Shown here: piece after piece, positions 9,835 through 18,983 of the stretch
How the letters are laid out: every line of letters starts with the position of its first letter
Position numbering within the stretch: the stretch's first letter is position 1
Assembly: GCA_947575605.1 (NCBI GenBank)
Contig: CANPNZ010000018.1
Coordinates: 1-37,911 of the forward strand
DNA length: 37,911 bases
Reading direction: 5' to 3'
Source of the DNA: an uncultured Clostridium sp.
GTDB lineage: Bacteria > Bacillota > Clostridia > TANB77 > CAG-508
The notes under the pieces: generated by a model
The model's database searches: none
The model's input: the letters and a program-made list of their open reading frames with translations, nothing else
Told to the model about the DNA's origin: nothing
Made by a program: the position numbers and the translations under genes

Positions 9835-9903
9835 ATGGGAGGAACACTACGAAAAATAGGCGATTTTTTCGCAAATAACCTCTTAAAACGCTCCATTTCA
9901 TAA
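9835..9903 (+). CDS. Possible micro-ORF, amphipathic peptide (22 aa)
   Basis: ATG 9835 to TAA 9901 encodes MGGTLRKIGDFFANNLLKRS plus two residues, a plausible amphipathic cationic helix. No good ribosome binding site precedes it, and the DNA contains a GCGATTTTTTCGC palindrome that may instead be part of an RNA structure. It lies in the 345-base gap from 9654 to 9998, which otherwise holds only a terminator. Confidence 0.2.
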   Translation: MGGTLRKIGDFFANNLLKRSIS

Positions 9904-9910
9904 ATTTTAG

Positions 9911-9948
9911 AAAAAACCAGATAATTATCTCTAATTATTTGGTTTTTT
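9911..9948. terminator. Bidirectional terminator downstream of the MFS gene
   Basis: AAAAAACCAGATAATTA (9911-9927) pairs imperfectly with TAATTATTTGGTTTTTT (9932-9948) around a four-base loop. It gives an A/T-flanked stem usable in both directions and is the likely end of the minus-strand MFS transcript. Confidence 0.65.
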
Positions 9949-9998
9949 AATTTTATTAACATATCAGATAGTACAACAACTGACATTTTAAATAAGTT

Positions 9999-11261
9999 CT
10001 ATTGTTTCATATATTCAATATCTTCTTTATCATACATGGTAGGACTTAATCCAAATCTTTTCTTCATATACTTTAATATCAGTAAAATAACCAATAAACC
10101 AACAGTACCAAGAATTAAATAAGCTTGACTGGTAGGATAAAATTCAAGAAGTAGCCCACCTAGAAAACTCATAATAATTCGTCCCATACCAGTTATCAAA
10201 TTAGAAGTTGATATAATTTTAGCTCGGATAGAATCGTTTGTAAAATTAGTAACATATCTATTTTGCAAAACCCAATAAGGAGCCCTTAAAAAGTGTTGTA
10301 TAAAAAAGGCAAACATAACAAAAACAATTGTAAAAATATAGTTCAAATTTAAACTAGTCACAATGCCAACCAAGATAAAGGAAATAAACATTGGTACCGA
10401 TAAAAAAGCAAATGTTTTATTTTTAAAAATATTGTGTATCTTATCTTGATAACGTACAGCAAAACATTGTACTAAAATAAAAAAGGCATAAATCATACCA
10501 AAATATTCTGGAGATATATGTAAGTCCTTTTGTAAGCTATTTTCATAGGTAGAAATCATCATTAATACACCAACAAAAAAAGATATAAAAACAAATAAAG
10601 CTCTTAATCTTTTAGACTTAAAAATAAATTGAAAGCCTTGTTTGAAATCATCCAAAGATTCTAAAAAAGGTGTCTTTTCTTTCTTTTCAATGGTAACTTC
10701 TTCAAATCTATAAGATAGAATAATGGTTAAAAATGATACGAAACTAGATAAGATAAGAGGAAGGTAGGCATTCATAACAAATAAAAAACCTGTAAATAAA
10801 GATGTAATTGCTTGTATAATATAACTTAGTGAAGAACCTTGTGCATCTAAACTTCCAAAAGAATTTTTACCTTTACATATTTTAGTGGCATCATACAATA
10901 AAGTGTATTGGGCAATATTTTTTAGAGCATTTCCAAAGGCTGACATAGAATAAGCAATAATTAAGTAAATAAAATTATTAGAAAATAACATTAGTGTAGT
11001 TTGCGCTGTTATTAAAGCACAACCAATTACTAAAGATAATCTATTTCCGATTTTCTCAATTAAAATGGTAGCAGGTACCTGGAATAATACTAAAAATAAA
11101 GCATAGAAGGATTCAGCATACATAACTTTTGCGGGATCAATCCCTTTAATTTCTGTTAAGAATAAGAAAATGATAGCAGAGTAGAATAAGGGATCCCATC
11201 CAATACCTTTATATAGAGGAAATATTCTACGATTATATTTCATTGCTATGTCTGGTTTCAT
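9999..11261 (-). CDS. MFS transporter (420 aa)
   Basis: A major facilitator superfamily membrane carrier with about twelve hydrophobic segments in two halves, separated by a charged central loop (EEVTIEKKEKTPFLESLDD, about residues 185-205). The substrate is unknown; this subgroup is often annotated as a drug efflux or sugar-type carrier. A conserved-looking loop GNRLSLVIGC lies between helices 2 and 3. The ATG follows AAAGGAGAAAG. The upstream gene on the same strand ends only 22 bases earlier, so the two are probably one operon. Confidence 0.85.
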   Translation of the reverse strand: MKPDIAMKYNRRIFPLYKGIGWDPLFYSAIIFLFLTEIKGIDPAKVMYAESFYALFLVLFQVPATILIEKIGNRLSLVIGCALITAQTTLMLFSNNFIYLIIAYSMSAFGNALKNIAQYTLLYDATKICKGKNSFGSLDAQGSSLSYIIQAITSLFTGFLFVMNAYLPLILSSFVSFLTIILSYRFEEVTIEKKEKTPFLESLDDFKQGFQFIFKSKRLRALFVFISFFVGVLMMISTYENSLQKDLHISPEYFGMIYAFFILVQCFAVRYQDKIHNIFKNKTFAFLSVPMFISFILVGIVTSLNLNYIFTIVFVMFAFFIQHFLRAPYWVLQNRYVTNFTNDSIRAKIISTSNLITGMGRIIMSFLGGLLLEFYPTSQAYLILGTVGLLVILLILKYMKKRFGLSPTMYDKEDIEYMKQ

Positions 11262-11283
11262 ATTCTTTCTCCTTTGTATTTTG

Positions 11284-11925
11284 CTACTTTATACTGTATG
11301 TCATTCCTATGGTTAATCCATCTTCATAAATTAATTTTTCATTATTAGTATCATTGATATCAATATTGGTTAATTCTAATTTATTATTGTTAATTATTTT
11401 AAAAGTAAATATAACATTGGTGTTTTTTTGTCCATAATCTCCACTTTCCCATTCCAATAAAGTGGATTTACAAATTAATGAATTATCTGTAATTTCATAT
11501 TTTCCAGAATGCCAAGTTCCCCATCCCATATAAATTTTGAATTCGTTATTTTCTTTTATTTCAACTCCACATTCTTCATTAGAAACACCATTTTCATCTG
11601 ATTGTATTTCATTAACAGTATATGTGCCCATTTTCAATTTTATATTATTATTGTTTTTTGTAGAAGTAGAATCTTTTAAGGTGTTCATAGTCGTGTTGGT
11701 TAAATCATTTGAATTGGAAATATTATGTGTTGATGATTGTAAATTACCAATGGTATTTTCTTTTAGATTTCTAATTTCATTATTTAATTGAGTTACATCA
11801 TTTTTCACAATGGAGTTTTCATTATAAAGTTTAAATATAAAAAATGCCATAATGATAATAACTATTATAGCTAATATTAAAAAAAATGTAGATAGGCCTA
11901 TTTTTAAAGTTTCTTTTTCTTTCAT
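11284..11925 (-). CDS. Membrane-anchored extracellular protein (213 aa)
   Basis: No named family. A single N-terminal membrane segment (about residues 10-32) follows a short lysine-rich cytoplasmic tail. Next come a coiled-coil stretch (about 36-60), a Ser/Thr/Asn-rich linker (about 61-95), and a C-terminal beta-rich domain beginning near KLKMGTYTVNEIQ with a GWGTWHSGKYEI motif. This is the layout of small Clostridia surface domains that measure or bind something outside the cell. It is the first gene of a likely operon with the MFS carrier. Function unknown. Confidence 0.7.
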   Translation of the reverse strand: MKEKETLKIGLSTFFLILAIIVIIIMAFFIFKLYNENSIVKNDVTQLNNEIRNLKENTIGNLQSSTHNISNSNDLTNTTMNTLKDSTSTKNNNNIKLKMGTYTVNEIQSDENGVSNEECGVEIKENNEFKIYMGWGTWHSGKYEITDNSLICKSTLLEWESGDYGQKNTNVIFTFKIINNNKLELTNIDINDTNNEKLIYEDGLTIGMTYSIK

Positions 11926-12079
11926 TTTATAGTATCATTCCTTTCCTATTAATATAAAAGAATTGTATCATACTTATTATTTGATTAGCAAGTTAAAAAA
12001 TTTGATTTTTAAACAAAGGTTACCATAATGATCTTTATTTGCGAAAGTTAAAACTTGAAATAGAACCAAAGAAAAGGAC

Positions 12080-12108
12080 TTTACTTTTTTGAAAGCGTAA
12101 GATAAAAT
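12080..12108 (+). promoter_or_regulatory. Promoter of the HisJ-like gene
   Basis: TTTACT (12080-12085), 17 bases, TAAAAT (12103-12108), 35 bases before the chosen ATG. Confidence 0.6.
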
Positions 12109-12143
12109 AGGAAACAGAAAATGAAAAAATGGAGAGTGAATTT

Positions 12144-12953
12144 ATGATATACACAGATTATCATTTACATACAACCTTTTCTCATGATGGGATTTCTACA
12201 ATGGAACAACAAATACAAAATGCTATCCAGAAAAGATTAAAAGAGATATGTTTTACAGAACATTATGACATATATGACGGATTAGAAAACAATACATTAG
12301 AAACAATAGAGGTAAGCAATTATGTAGAAAAATTCGAACGATACAAAGAAAAATATAAAAATCAAATTTCGTTAAAATTAGGAATAGAAATAGGATTACA
12401 GCCAGACATAAAAGAAACCATTACCAATATGGTAAAACAATATCCTTTTGACTTTATCATAGGATCTTCCCATATAACTTGCAAAAAAGATATTGCTATG
12501 GATGCTAGCTTTTTTGAAGGATTAACACAAAAAGAAGCCTATACTAAATATTTTAGAGAAGTATTAGAAAATGTACAATTGTATGATGAATTTGATGTTT
12601 ATGGTCATATAGATTATGTGATTAGATATGGAGGTTATGGGGAGAAAATAATAAAATATAATGATTACAAGGAGATTTTAGATGAAATATTAATTCATAT
12701 TATAAACAAGGGAAAGGGAATCGAAATAAATACGTCTGGCTATCGTTATGGACTTGGTTCGCCTCATCCTAATAAAGAAATATTAACGAGATACAAAGAA
12801 TTAGGAGGCAAAATTATAACGATAGGTTCGGATGCACACAAAATTGAAGATATGTGTTCTGATTTTGATAAGGTAACGGAGTTATTGAAACAGATTGGAT
12901 ATAAAAATTATACAATATTTGAAAAGAGAGAACCTAAGTTTATACAATTATAA
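12144..12953 (+). CDS. hisJ: Histidinol-phosphatase (PHP family, HisJ type) (269 aa)
   Basis: A PHP-fold phosphoesterase, most like the HisJ histidinol-phosphatase that removes phosphate from histidinol phosphate in histidine synthesis. Metal ligands are visible: DYHLHT near the start, TEHYD, the glutamate in GIEIGLQ, GSSHI, YGHIDYV and GSDAHKI near the end. The frame is open from ATG 12129, but ATG 12144 has GGAGAG at the correct distance and places the PHP motif at residues 5-10. No other his genes are nearby, so another phosphoester substrate is possible. Confidence 0.82.
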   Translation: MIYTDYHLHTTFSHDGISTMEQQIQNAIQKRLKEICFTEHYDIYDGLENNTLETIEVSNYVEKFERYKEKYKNQISLKLGIEIGLQPDIKETITNMVKQYPFDFIIGSSHITCKKDIAMDASFFEGLTQKEAYTKYFREVLENVQLYDEFDVYGHIDYVIRYGGYGEKIIKYNDYKEILDEILIHIINKGKGIEINTSGYRYGLGSPHPNKEILTRYKELGGKIITIGSDAHKIEDMCSDFDKVTELLKQIGYKNYTIFEKREPKFIQL

Positions 12954-12997
12954 AGTTATAATTTGTAAAGATATAGATGAAATATTAGCAGAGTACA

Positions 12998-13339
12998 AAT
13001 TAATTTTTAAGTTTCGGTTTTTTTCAAAAGATTAGCCTCCCTCTCTTGGCATAAATATCATCTATTTTATTCGTATCTTGTTCATTCCACTTGAAAAGAA
13101 ATTGTAAAGTAAGAAAATACGCCTCTTTCAGGTTCAACTCTTAATGGTTATTTTGAATAAATGATGAATGTGACTGGAATAAGATTAGGAATTAAGAGTT
13201 GCCCTGAACATCCCTCATTTTCTTACTTAACAATTTCTATTTCTCGTTCCAATCAAGCGATAGGAATAAAATAGATGATATTTATGCCAAGAGGGGGAGG
13301 CTAATCTTTTGAAAAAAACCGAAACTTAAAAAATTAATT
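12998..13339. repeat. 340-base foldback element (MITE-like)
   Basis: Arms of about 145-150 bases, left 12998-13150 and right 13195-13339, are inverted copies with only scattered differences. Matching blocks include TAAGTTTCGGTTTTTTTC, AAAAGATTAGCCTCC, TTGGCATAAATATCATCTAT and AAGTAAGAAAAT. The arms begin and end at AATTAATT. No protein is encoded. It fills the 523-base gap between hisJ and the FemX gene. It is either a non-autonomous transposable element or a long hairpin RNA. Confidence 0.75.
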
Positions 13340-13342
13340 GAC

Positions 13343-13371
13343 TTGTAAATTTTTTTAATTTAGTGTAAAAT
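13343..13371 (+). promoter_or_regulatory. Promoter of the FemX-racemase region
   Basis: TTGTAA (13343-13348), 17 bases, TAAAAT (13366-13371), at the right edge of the foldback element and 106 bases before the FemX ATG. Confidence 0.5.
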
Positions 13372-13416
13372 ACCAATATAATGTAAATAATGATAAAAGA
13401 ACGAAAATTGAAGATG

Positions 13417-13466
13417 TGTCCCAAAAACGGCAGAAATGTCGTTTAAGAAACGTCCCCAATTGGACA
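13417..13466 (-). repeat. GGGGACG repeat, copy A (reverse orientation)
   Basis: Contains CGTCCCCAATTGGACA, the reverse complement of the TGTCCAATTGGGGACG core shared with 14535-14561 and 18829-18863, and starts with TGTCCC. It abuts and partly supplies the ribosome binding site of the gene at 13477. Confidence 0.6.
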
Positions 13467-13476
13467 AGGAGAAAAA

Positions 13477-14532
13477 ATGAGATTTGTAGATAGTGAAGAA
13501 TCAAAAAAAGAATATAAAAAATTTTTAGAAGGACATGAGAGATGTAACTTTCAACAATCGTTAGAATGGGCAGAAGTAAAGAAGCCAAATTGGAAACCAG
13601 AGATTATTTTAGCAGAAGGAAAAAATGGCGAGATTATAGGTTCTCTTTGTGTATTAATCCGTAAAATTCCGATTTTTGGAAATATCATGTATTCTTCCAG
13701 AGGACCAGTATGTGATATCCATAATATGGAAGTTATGAAACAATTGACAGATGGAGCAAAAGAGTTAGCTAAAAAGTATAAGGCGATTGTATTAAGAATA
13801 GAACCAGATATTGTAAGTGATGATCAAGATTTTAGAAAAGTAGTAACCAATTTAGGATATCGTATCAAAGATGATGCTAAAGATTTTAAAGATGAAATTC
13901 AACCAAGATATGTATTTAGATTAGATATCAAAGGAAAGACAGAAGATGAAATTATGGCAGGATGCAAACAAAAATGGAGATATAATATTCGTTTAGCAAC
14001 CAAAAAAGGAGTTACGGTAAAAGAAGGAACCAAAGAAGATTTAAAAGATTTCCATAGAATTATGATAGAAACAGGGGCAAGAGATGGATTTATCATTCGA
14101 CCTTTGGCTTATTTTGAAAAAATGTATGACTGTTTAGGTCCAGAGCATATGAAAATTCTTATGGCTTATTATGAAGGAAAGCCAATATCAGGAGTAATCC
14201 CTATTTTTTATGGAAATAAAACTTGGTATTTATATGGAGCGAGCAGTAATGAACATCGTAACTTGATGCCAAATTATTTATTACAATGGGAAATGATAAA
14301 AATGGCGATTCAAAGGAAAGATGATGTATATGACTTTCGAGGCGTATCTGGAGTGGTAGACGAAAACCATCCTCAATATGGATTATATCGTTTTAAGCAA
14401 GGATTTGGAGCGACCTTTACAGAATTTATTGGAGAAGTTTATATGCCATTTAAACCTCTTACTTATAAATTATATCGTTTTTCAGAAAAAGCATTTCGAA
14501 CCATGAGACAACTAAAAAGAAAAATAAAATAA
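13477..14532 (+). CDS. femX: FemABX-family peptidoglycan bridge aminoacyltransferase (351 aa)
   Basis: Adds an amino acid from aminoacyl-tRNA to the stem peptide of peptidoglycan precursors at the inner membrane face. The protein has the family's double GNAT layout: an N-terminal half with FQQSLEWAEVKKPNWKPEI and GNIMYSSRGPVCD (about 30-80), and a C-terminal half with GCKQKWRYNIRLATKKGV (about 160-180), FDRAY-like GARDGFIIRPLAYFEKM, and YLYGASSNEHRNLMPNYLLQW with YDFRGVSG (about 250-295). Length is typical of FemX/MurM. The ATG follows ACAAGGAG. The next gene is an alanine racemase, consistent with a cell-wall role. The exact amino acid added is unknown. Confidence 0.85.
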   Translation: MRFVDSEESKKEYKKFLEGHERCNFQQSLEWAEVKKPNWKPEIILAEGKNGEIIGSLCVLIRKIPIFGNIMYSSRGPVCDIHNMEVMKQLTDGAKELAKKYKAIVLRIEPDIVSDDQDFRKVVTNLGYRIKDDAKDFKDEIQPRYVFRLDIKGKTEDEIMAGCKQKWRYNIRLATKKGVTVKEGTKEDLKDFHRIMIETGARDGFIIRPLAYFEKMYDCLGPEHMKILMAYYEGKPISGVIPIFYGNKTWYLYGASSNEHRNLMPNYLLQWEMIKMAIQRKDDVYDFRGVSGVVDENHPQYGLYRFKQGFGATFTEFIGEVYMPFKPLTYKLYRFSEKAFRTMRQLKRKIK

Positions 14533-14534
14533 TG

Positions 14535-14561
14535 TGCCAATGGGGACGGACCTTTTTGGCA
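14535..14561 (+). repeat. GGGGACG repeat, copy B
   Basis: TGCCAATGGGGACGGACC followed by TTTTTGGCA, with TGCCAA/TTGGCA arms. It starts two bases after the FemX stop and may also slow or end transcription. Same core as copies A and C. Confidence 0.6.
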
Positions 14562-14645
14562 ATCATTGCTGATGATTTATTTGATGACTAACAAATTAAA
14601 GGGAAAAGATAATTTTAGAAAAAAGTGGTAAAGTGGAGGAAAAAG

Positions 14646-15767
14646 GTGAATACTTTAGTAATAGAAAAAGAAGATTTAAGGCATAATATAGAACAAATCA
14701 AAAAGTTTGCTAACAAAACAGGAAAAGATGATAATGGGAATCCAGTAAAAATCATAGCAGTGGTAAAAGGAAATGGCTATGGATTAGGGCTGGTAGAATA
14801 CACCAAGTTTTTAATCGATAATGGTATTTCATTTTTCGCAGTAGCGACCTTAGAAGAAGCAATACAATTAAGGAAAGCAGGCATTAAAGAAGACATTTTG
14901 ATGTTATCTTCCACAGCCGTAAAAAAAGATGTGGAAACTTTAATACAAAACAATATTATCCTAACCATTGGTTCAAAAGCTGATGTAGAAGTTGTAAGCA
15001 AAATAGCGATGGAACAAAATAAGGAAATAAGAGTTCATCTAAAGATTGATACTGGATTTGGAAGATATGGATTTGTTTATAACAATCGTAATGAAATGAT
15101 AGAAACACTAAAAGAAATGAAAAACATAAAAATAGAAGGGACTTTTTCCCATTTTTCCATTAGCTTTTATGATGATAACTATACTAAAAAGCAATTTGAA
15201 AGATTTATAGATTGTATTGAAGTTTTAAAAATGAATCAAATAGAAACAGGAATGCTTCATATTTGTAATTCTTCTGCCTTTTTGAAATTTCCGAATATGC
15301 ACTTAAATGCTGTTAGAGTGGGATCTGCTTTTTTAGGAAGAATATCTTGTCAAAATACGATTGGCTTAAAGAAAATTGCACAGTTGGAGTCACAAGTGGC
15401 AGAAGTAAAAGTATTGCCAAAAGGATTTAATATTGGATATTCCAATGTATATACAACACCAAAAGAAATGAAAGTAGCTATTATTCCATGTGGCTATATG
15501 AATGGTATTCATGTGAAAAATGATAGAGATATGTTTCGAACGGTTGATAAAATGAGATATTTATTAGAAAGTATCAAGTTATTTTTCAAAAAGCAAGACA
15601 GTTATGTAAAAATACGTGGAAAGAATTGTAAGATTTTAGGAAGGATTGGAACTTACCATGTAGTATGTGATATAAATGAAACGAATATAAAAGTCGGAGA
15701 TATAGCAATTTTTAATATCAACACAAAATTTGTAGATTCCAACATAAGAAGGGAGTATAGAGGATGA
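14646..15767 (+). CDS. alr: Alanine racemase-family PLP enzyme (373 aa)
   Basis: Fold type III PLP enzyme that interconverts L- and D-alanine for cell-wall synthesis. The PLP lysine is Lys41 in [10 protein letters not shown] (commonly VKANAYGHG). The glycine-rich [11 protein letters not shown] and ICNSSAF, and [10 protein letters not shown], follow the family order. The usual GYADGYPR region is GYMNGIHV, keeping the catalytic tyrosine but losing the following acidic residue. D-serine or another racemase activity is therefore possible. The GTG at 14646 is chosen because GGAGGA lies five bases before it; an in-frame GTG at 14625 lacks such a site. Its stop overlaps the next start as ATGA, indicating translational coupling. 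Confidence 0.85.
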   Translation: MNTLVIEKEDLRHNIEQIKKFANKTGKDDNGNPVKIIAVVKGNGYGLGLVEYTKFLIDNGISFFAVATLEEAIQLRKAGIKEDILMLSSTAVKKDVETLIQNNIILTIGSKADVEVVSKIAMEQNKEIRVHLKIDTGFGRYGFVYNNRNEMIETLKEMKNIKIEGTFSHFSISFYDDNYTKKQFERFIDCIEVLKMNQIETGMLHICNSSAFLKFPNMHLNAVRVGSAFLGRISCQNTIGLKKIAQLESQVAEVKVLPKGFNIGYSNVYTTPKEMKVAIIPCGYMNGIHVKNDRDMFRTVDKMRYLLESIKLFFKKQDSYVKIRGKNCKILGRIGTYHVVCDINETNIKVGDIAIFNINTKFVDSNIRREYRG

Positions 15768-16846
15768 ACGACGAAAAAGAAGAAAAAAATAAAATCGGTT
15801 TTTTTCAAAAAGTATGGAATTCCATTACAAAAATTGAGAAATATCCAGATATGGCAGCAGAAGGATTAGGAAGAGCTTTTACGTATATTTGTAAAATAGT
15901 TGCTCTTCTTGCTATTGTTCTTTGTTTGGGAATGGTCTATCAAACTCACCAAATATTGCAAGAGGGAATTCAATACTTACAAAATGAGTTTCCCGATTTT
16001 TCATACAAGGAAGGAATTTTGGATGTCGTTACAGAAAAAAGACTTACGATTTCAGAAGATGATTCTTATGTAGGAAGAACCATTATAGATACCAAAACAG
16101 AAGACGAACAAATCATTAATCAATATATAAACGAGGTTAATAAAGCAGGTAGTGGACTAATCGTTTTAAAAGATAAAGTCATTTTAAAAAATGGAGCCGT
16201 AGCTGGTACCATTAATTATCAGTATAATGAATTATTAACGCAAATGGGAATTCATGAATTTACCAAACAAAATGTAATTGATTATGCCAATAGTTCTCAA
16301 GTAATAACTTTGTATGTTAGTATATTTATTACCATATTTATTTATAGTTTTATTATGTATTTATTAACCACATTATCAAATGCAGTATTTTTAAGTATCT
16401 TTGGGTATTTGACAACATGGGTTGCACGAATTAAAATGAGATTTTTGGCTGTGTTTAATATGTCAGTATATGCACTTACATTATCTATCTTTTTAAATAT
16501 GCTATACATTGCCGTTAATATATTTATTGATTTTAATATGGAATATTTCCAAGTTATGTATATTTCAGTAGCGGCAATTTATTTGGTGGCATCTATCTTT
16601 TTATTAAAAACGGAATTCATGAAAAGACAAATAGAGCTGATGAAAATTGCAGAGGCACAAGAGATTGTAAGAAAAGAGATGCAAGAACAAGAAGAAAAAG
16701 AAAAACGTGAAAAAGAGAAAAAAGAAAGACAGGAAAAGGATAAAAAAGAAGAGCAGAAAGATAAGGAACCAAAAGACGATAAATCGAAAAAAGAAAAGGA
16801 AGATGTTGGAGGTAGTGGGGAAGAACCACAAGGTTCCAATGCCTAA
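15764..16846 (+). CDS. DUF1189-family membrane protein (360 aa)
   Basis: A polytopic membrane protein of the DUF1189 type, role unknown. One membrane segment lies near residues 42-62, then an extracytoplasmic domain (about 65-180) with [12 protein letters not shown], then three or four hydrophobic segments (about 185-285). The tail (about 295-360) is an extreme Lys/Glu coiled coil ending in a [16 protein letters not shown] stretch. It overlaps the racemase gene by four bases and so is translationally coupled to it. The KE-rich tail gives spurious open frames on both strands. Confidence 0.75.
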   Translation: MNDEKEEKNKIGFFQKVWNSITKIEKYPDMAAEGLGRAFTYICKIVALLAIVLCLGMVYQTHQILQEGIQYLQNEFPDFSYKEGILDVVTEKRLTISEDDSYVGRTIIDTKTEDEQIINQYINEVNKAGSGLIVLKDKVILKNGAVAGTINYQYNELLTQMGIHEFTKQNVIDYANSSQVITLYVSIFITIFIYSFIMYLLTTLSNAVFLSIFGYLTTWVARIKMRFLAVFNMSVYALTLSIFLNMLYIAVNIFIDFNMEYFQVMYISVAAIYLVASIFLLKTEFMKRQIELMKIAEAQEIVRKEMQEQEEKEKREKEKKERQEKDKKEEQKDKEPKDDKSKKEKEDVGGSGEEPQGSNA

Positions 16847-16859
16847 ATTCGAAAACGAA

Positions 16860-16991
16860 TTGCTATTTAGTTTAGCAAGAAAGATTTTATCTATTAATTT
16901 TTTAGGATCCTCCAAGTAATGCCTACTCGTATTCTCCTAAAAACCTTAATAGATAAAATCTTTTAGGTCTAAAATATAGTTGAAATAGCAA
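16860..16991. repeat. Foldback element between the DUF1189 gene and ftsH
   Basis: TTGCTATTT at 16860-16868 is complementary to AAATAGCAA at 16983-16991. A longer inner match, AAAGATTTTATCTATTAA, pairs with the strand around 16946-16963, and TTTTTAGGA pairs with TCCTAAAAA (16935-16943). The whole 132-base segment folds into one long bulged hairpin. It may be a small mobile element, an RNA structure in the ftsH leader, or a terminator. Confidence 0.65.
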
Positions 16992-17021
16992 AATGTAAGA
17001 GTAAAGAAAGGAAGCGTAGAG

Positions 17022-18818
17022 ATGAGTAAAAACAAGAATGACAAGAAGAAAGAACAAAAGCTTTGGATTTATCTGATAAGCTTACTAATATTAGTTATCG
17101 TGTTAGCAGGAATTACATTAGTTTACATGAATAAAAAAGATAAAGAAGAGGAAAAGACATTAGCTTATACAGATTTAATCAAAGAATTATCCTATGGAAA
17201 CATAGAAAAAGTGGAAATGACAGTAGGAAGCACTACTGTTAAAGTAAAACAAAAAAATACAGAAGAGGAAAAAACAGCAATTGTACCAAATACTGAAAGT
17301 TTTATTGGGTTAGTGCAAGAAAAAGTGGCGGAAGGAAATGAAATTGAATTAGTACAAAAACCAAGAAGTGTATTTGCACAAATTCCATCTTTTTTAATCT
17401 CGTTTTTACCAACTTTAATCATGCTTGCTTTATTTATTATGATATTTAAAATGCAAGGCTTAGGAGAAAAAGGAAAGGTATATGATGATACCGAAAGAAA
17501 AACGAAAATAAAATTTGATGATGTAGCCGGTTTAGATGAAGAGAAAGAAGAATTAGTGGAAATTGTAGAGTTCCTAAAGAAACCAGAAAAATTTACGAGA
17601 ATGGGAGCTAAAATTCCAAAAGGAGTGCTATTGTATGGAAAACCGGGAACTGGTAAAACATTAATAGCCAAAGCGATTGCAGGGGAAGCTGATGTGCCAT
17701 TTATTTCTATGAGTGGATCGGAATTTATTGAAATGTTTGCAGGACTGGGAGCCTCTCGTGTTAGAAAATTATTTGACAAAGCAAGAAAATTATCACCATG
17801 TATTGTATTTATTGATGAAATAGATGCCATAGGAGCTAGAAGAAGTTCTAACAGTGGAGCAGAAACAGAAAATAATCAAACTTTGAATCAATTATTAGTA
17901 GAAATGGATGGATTTGGTTCAGAAGAAACCATTATTGTATTAGCCGCAACCAATCGACCAGAAATGTTAGATAAAGCCTTATTAAGACCAGGAAGATTTG
18001 ACCGTCAAATTACCATTCCAACGCCTGACTTAAAAGGTAGATTAGAGATTTTAAAAATACACGCAAAAGATAAAAAAATAGCAGACAATGTAAATTTAGA
18101 AAGTATAGCAGAAGATACAGCAGGATTTACAGGAGCAGAGCTTGCTAATATTTTAAATGAAGCAGCTATCATAGCTACTAAAAATGGTCATGAAGATATT
18201 GAAAATGGAGATATTGAAGAAGCGGTAAAAAAAGTAACGGTAGGAATCGAAAAACGTACAAGAGTTTATTCAGAAAAAGATAAAAAATTAACAGCTTATC
18301 ATGAAGCGGGACATGCAGTAGTTAGTAGATACTTACCAACACAAACCGATGTCAAAGAAGTATCCATTATTCCAAGAGGTGTGGCAGGTGGCTATACCAT
18401 GTACAAATCAGATGAAGACAAATACTATATATCAAAAACAGAAATGCAAGAAAAACTAATTGCTTTATTAGGAGGAAGAGCCGCCGAAAAATTAGTATTA
18501 GACGATATTTCAACAGGAGCAAGCAATGACATTGAAGTAGCAACTAAAATAGCAAGAGATATGGTAACCAAATATGGAATGAGTGATACTTTAGGACCAA
18601 TTGATTTTCAAGGAAAAGAACCCTATGAAATGCAAATGTTTGGAGAAAACATAGGAGACAAGATAGGTCAAGAAGTAAAAACATTAATTGATACAGCTTA
18701 TAATGATGCACAAACATTGTTAAACCAACATAGAGACAAATTAGATAGAATAGCAGAAACACTATTACAAAAAGAAAAAATTAATGAACAAGATTTTAAA
18801 GAATTTTTTAATGATTAA
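17022..18818 (+). CDS. ftsH: ATP-dependent zinc metalloprotease FtsH (598 aa)
   Basis: A membrane-bound AAA+ protease that unfolds and degrades membrane and regulatory proteins as a hexamer. Two membrane segments (about 14-34 and 118-140) flank a small external domain. The AAA module has Walker A GKPGTGKT (206-213; usually GPPGTGKT), Walker B FIDEIDAIGARR (D265) and the second-region motif RPGRFDRQI. The zinc site is HEAGH (427-431), with the third ligand expected in the SNDIEVATKIARDMV region. Length is normal for a clostridial FtsH. The ATG follows AAAGGAAG. The Walker A lysine-for-proline change is conservative in position but uncommon. Confidence 0.96.
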   Translation: MSKNKNDKKKEQKLWIYLISLLILVIVLAGITLVYMNKKDKEEEKTLAYTDLIKELSYGNIEKVEMTVGSTTVKVKQKNTEEEKTAIVPNTESFIGLVQEKVAEGNEIELVQKPRSVFAQIPSFLISFLPTLIMLALFIMIFKMQGLGEKGKVYDDTERKTKIKFDDVAGLDEEKEELVEIVEFLKKPEKFTRMGAKIPKGVLLYGKPGTGKTLIAKAIAGEADVPFISMSGSEFIEMFAGLGASRVRKLFDKARKLSPCIVFIDEIDAIGARRSSNSGAETENNQTLNQLLVEMDGFGSEETIIVLAATNRPEMLDKALLRPGRFDRQITIPTPDLKGRLEILKIHAKDKKIADNVNLESIAEDTAGFTGAELANILNEAAIIATKNGHEDIENGDIEEAVKKVTVGIEKRTRVYSEKDKKLTAYHEAGHAVVSRYLPTQTDVKEVSIIPRGVAGGYTMYKSDEDKYYISKTEMQEKLIALLGGRAAEKLVLDDISTGASNDIEVATKIARDMVTKYGMSDTLGPIDFQGKEPYEMQMFGENIGDKIGQEVKTLIDTAYNDAQTLLNQHRDKLDRIAETLLQKEKINEQDFKEFFND

Positions 18819-18828
18819 TTTCCATTGA

Positions 18829-18863
18829 TGTCCATTGGGGACGGTTCTAAATGGACATCCCAA
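18829..18863 (+). repeat. GGGGACG repeat, copy C
   Basis: TGTCCATTGGGGACGGTTC, then ATGGACATCCCAA; TGTCCAT (18829-18835) pairs with ATGGACA (18851-18857). It lies ten bases after ftsH. Same core as copies A and B. Confidence 0.65.
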
Positions 18864-18936
18864 TTTTATTTCCTTTACATTGTCAGCGATGGAATTAGGT
18901 GTTTATTTTTAAAAAGATAATGAATTATTGTAATTC

Positions 18937-18976
18937 AAAAAGCCCAATATATTTGAGAAAATATATTGGGCTTTTT
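18937..18976. terminator. Bidirectional terminator between ftsH and the DUF4190 gene
   Basis: AAAAAGCCCAATATATTT pairs with AAATATATTGGGCTTTTT around a short loop, with A and T tracts on either side. It fits two convergent genes. Confidence 0.9.
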
Positions 18977-18983
18977 GGATTTA

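Noticed and set aside
16579..16919. Several open frames on both strands over the end of the DUF1189 gene
   Set aside because: They arise from the Lys/Glu-rich repeat of the real protein tail and have no family features or ribosome binding sites.
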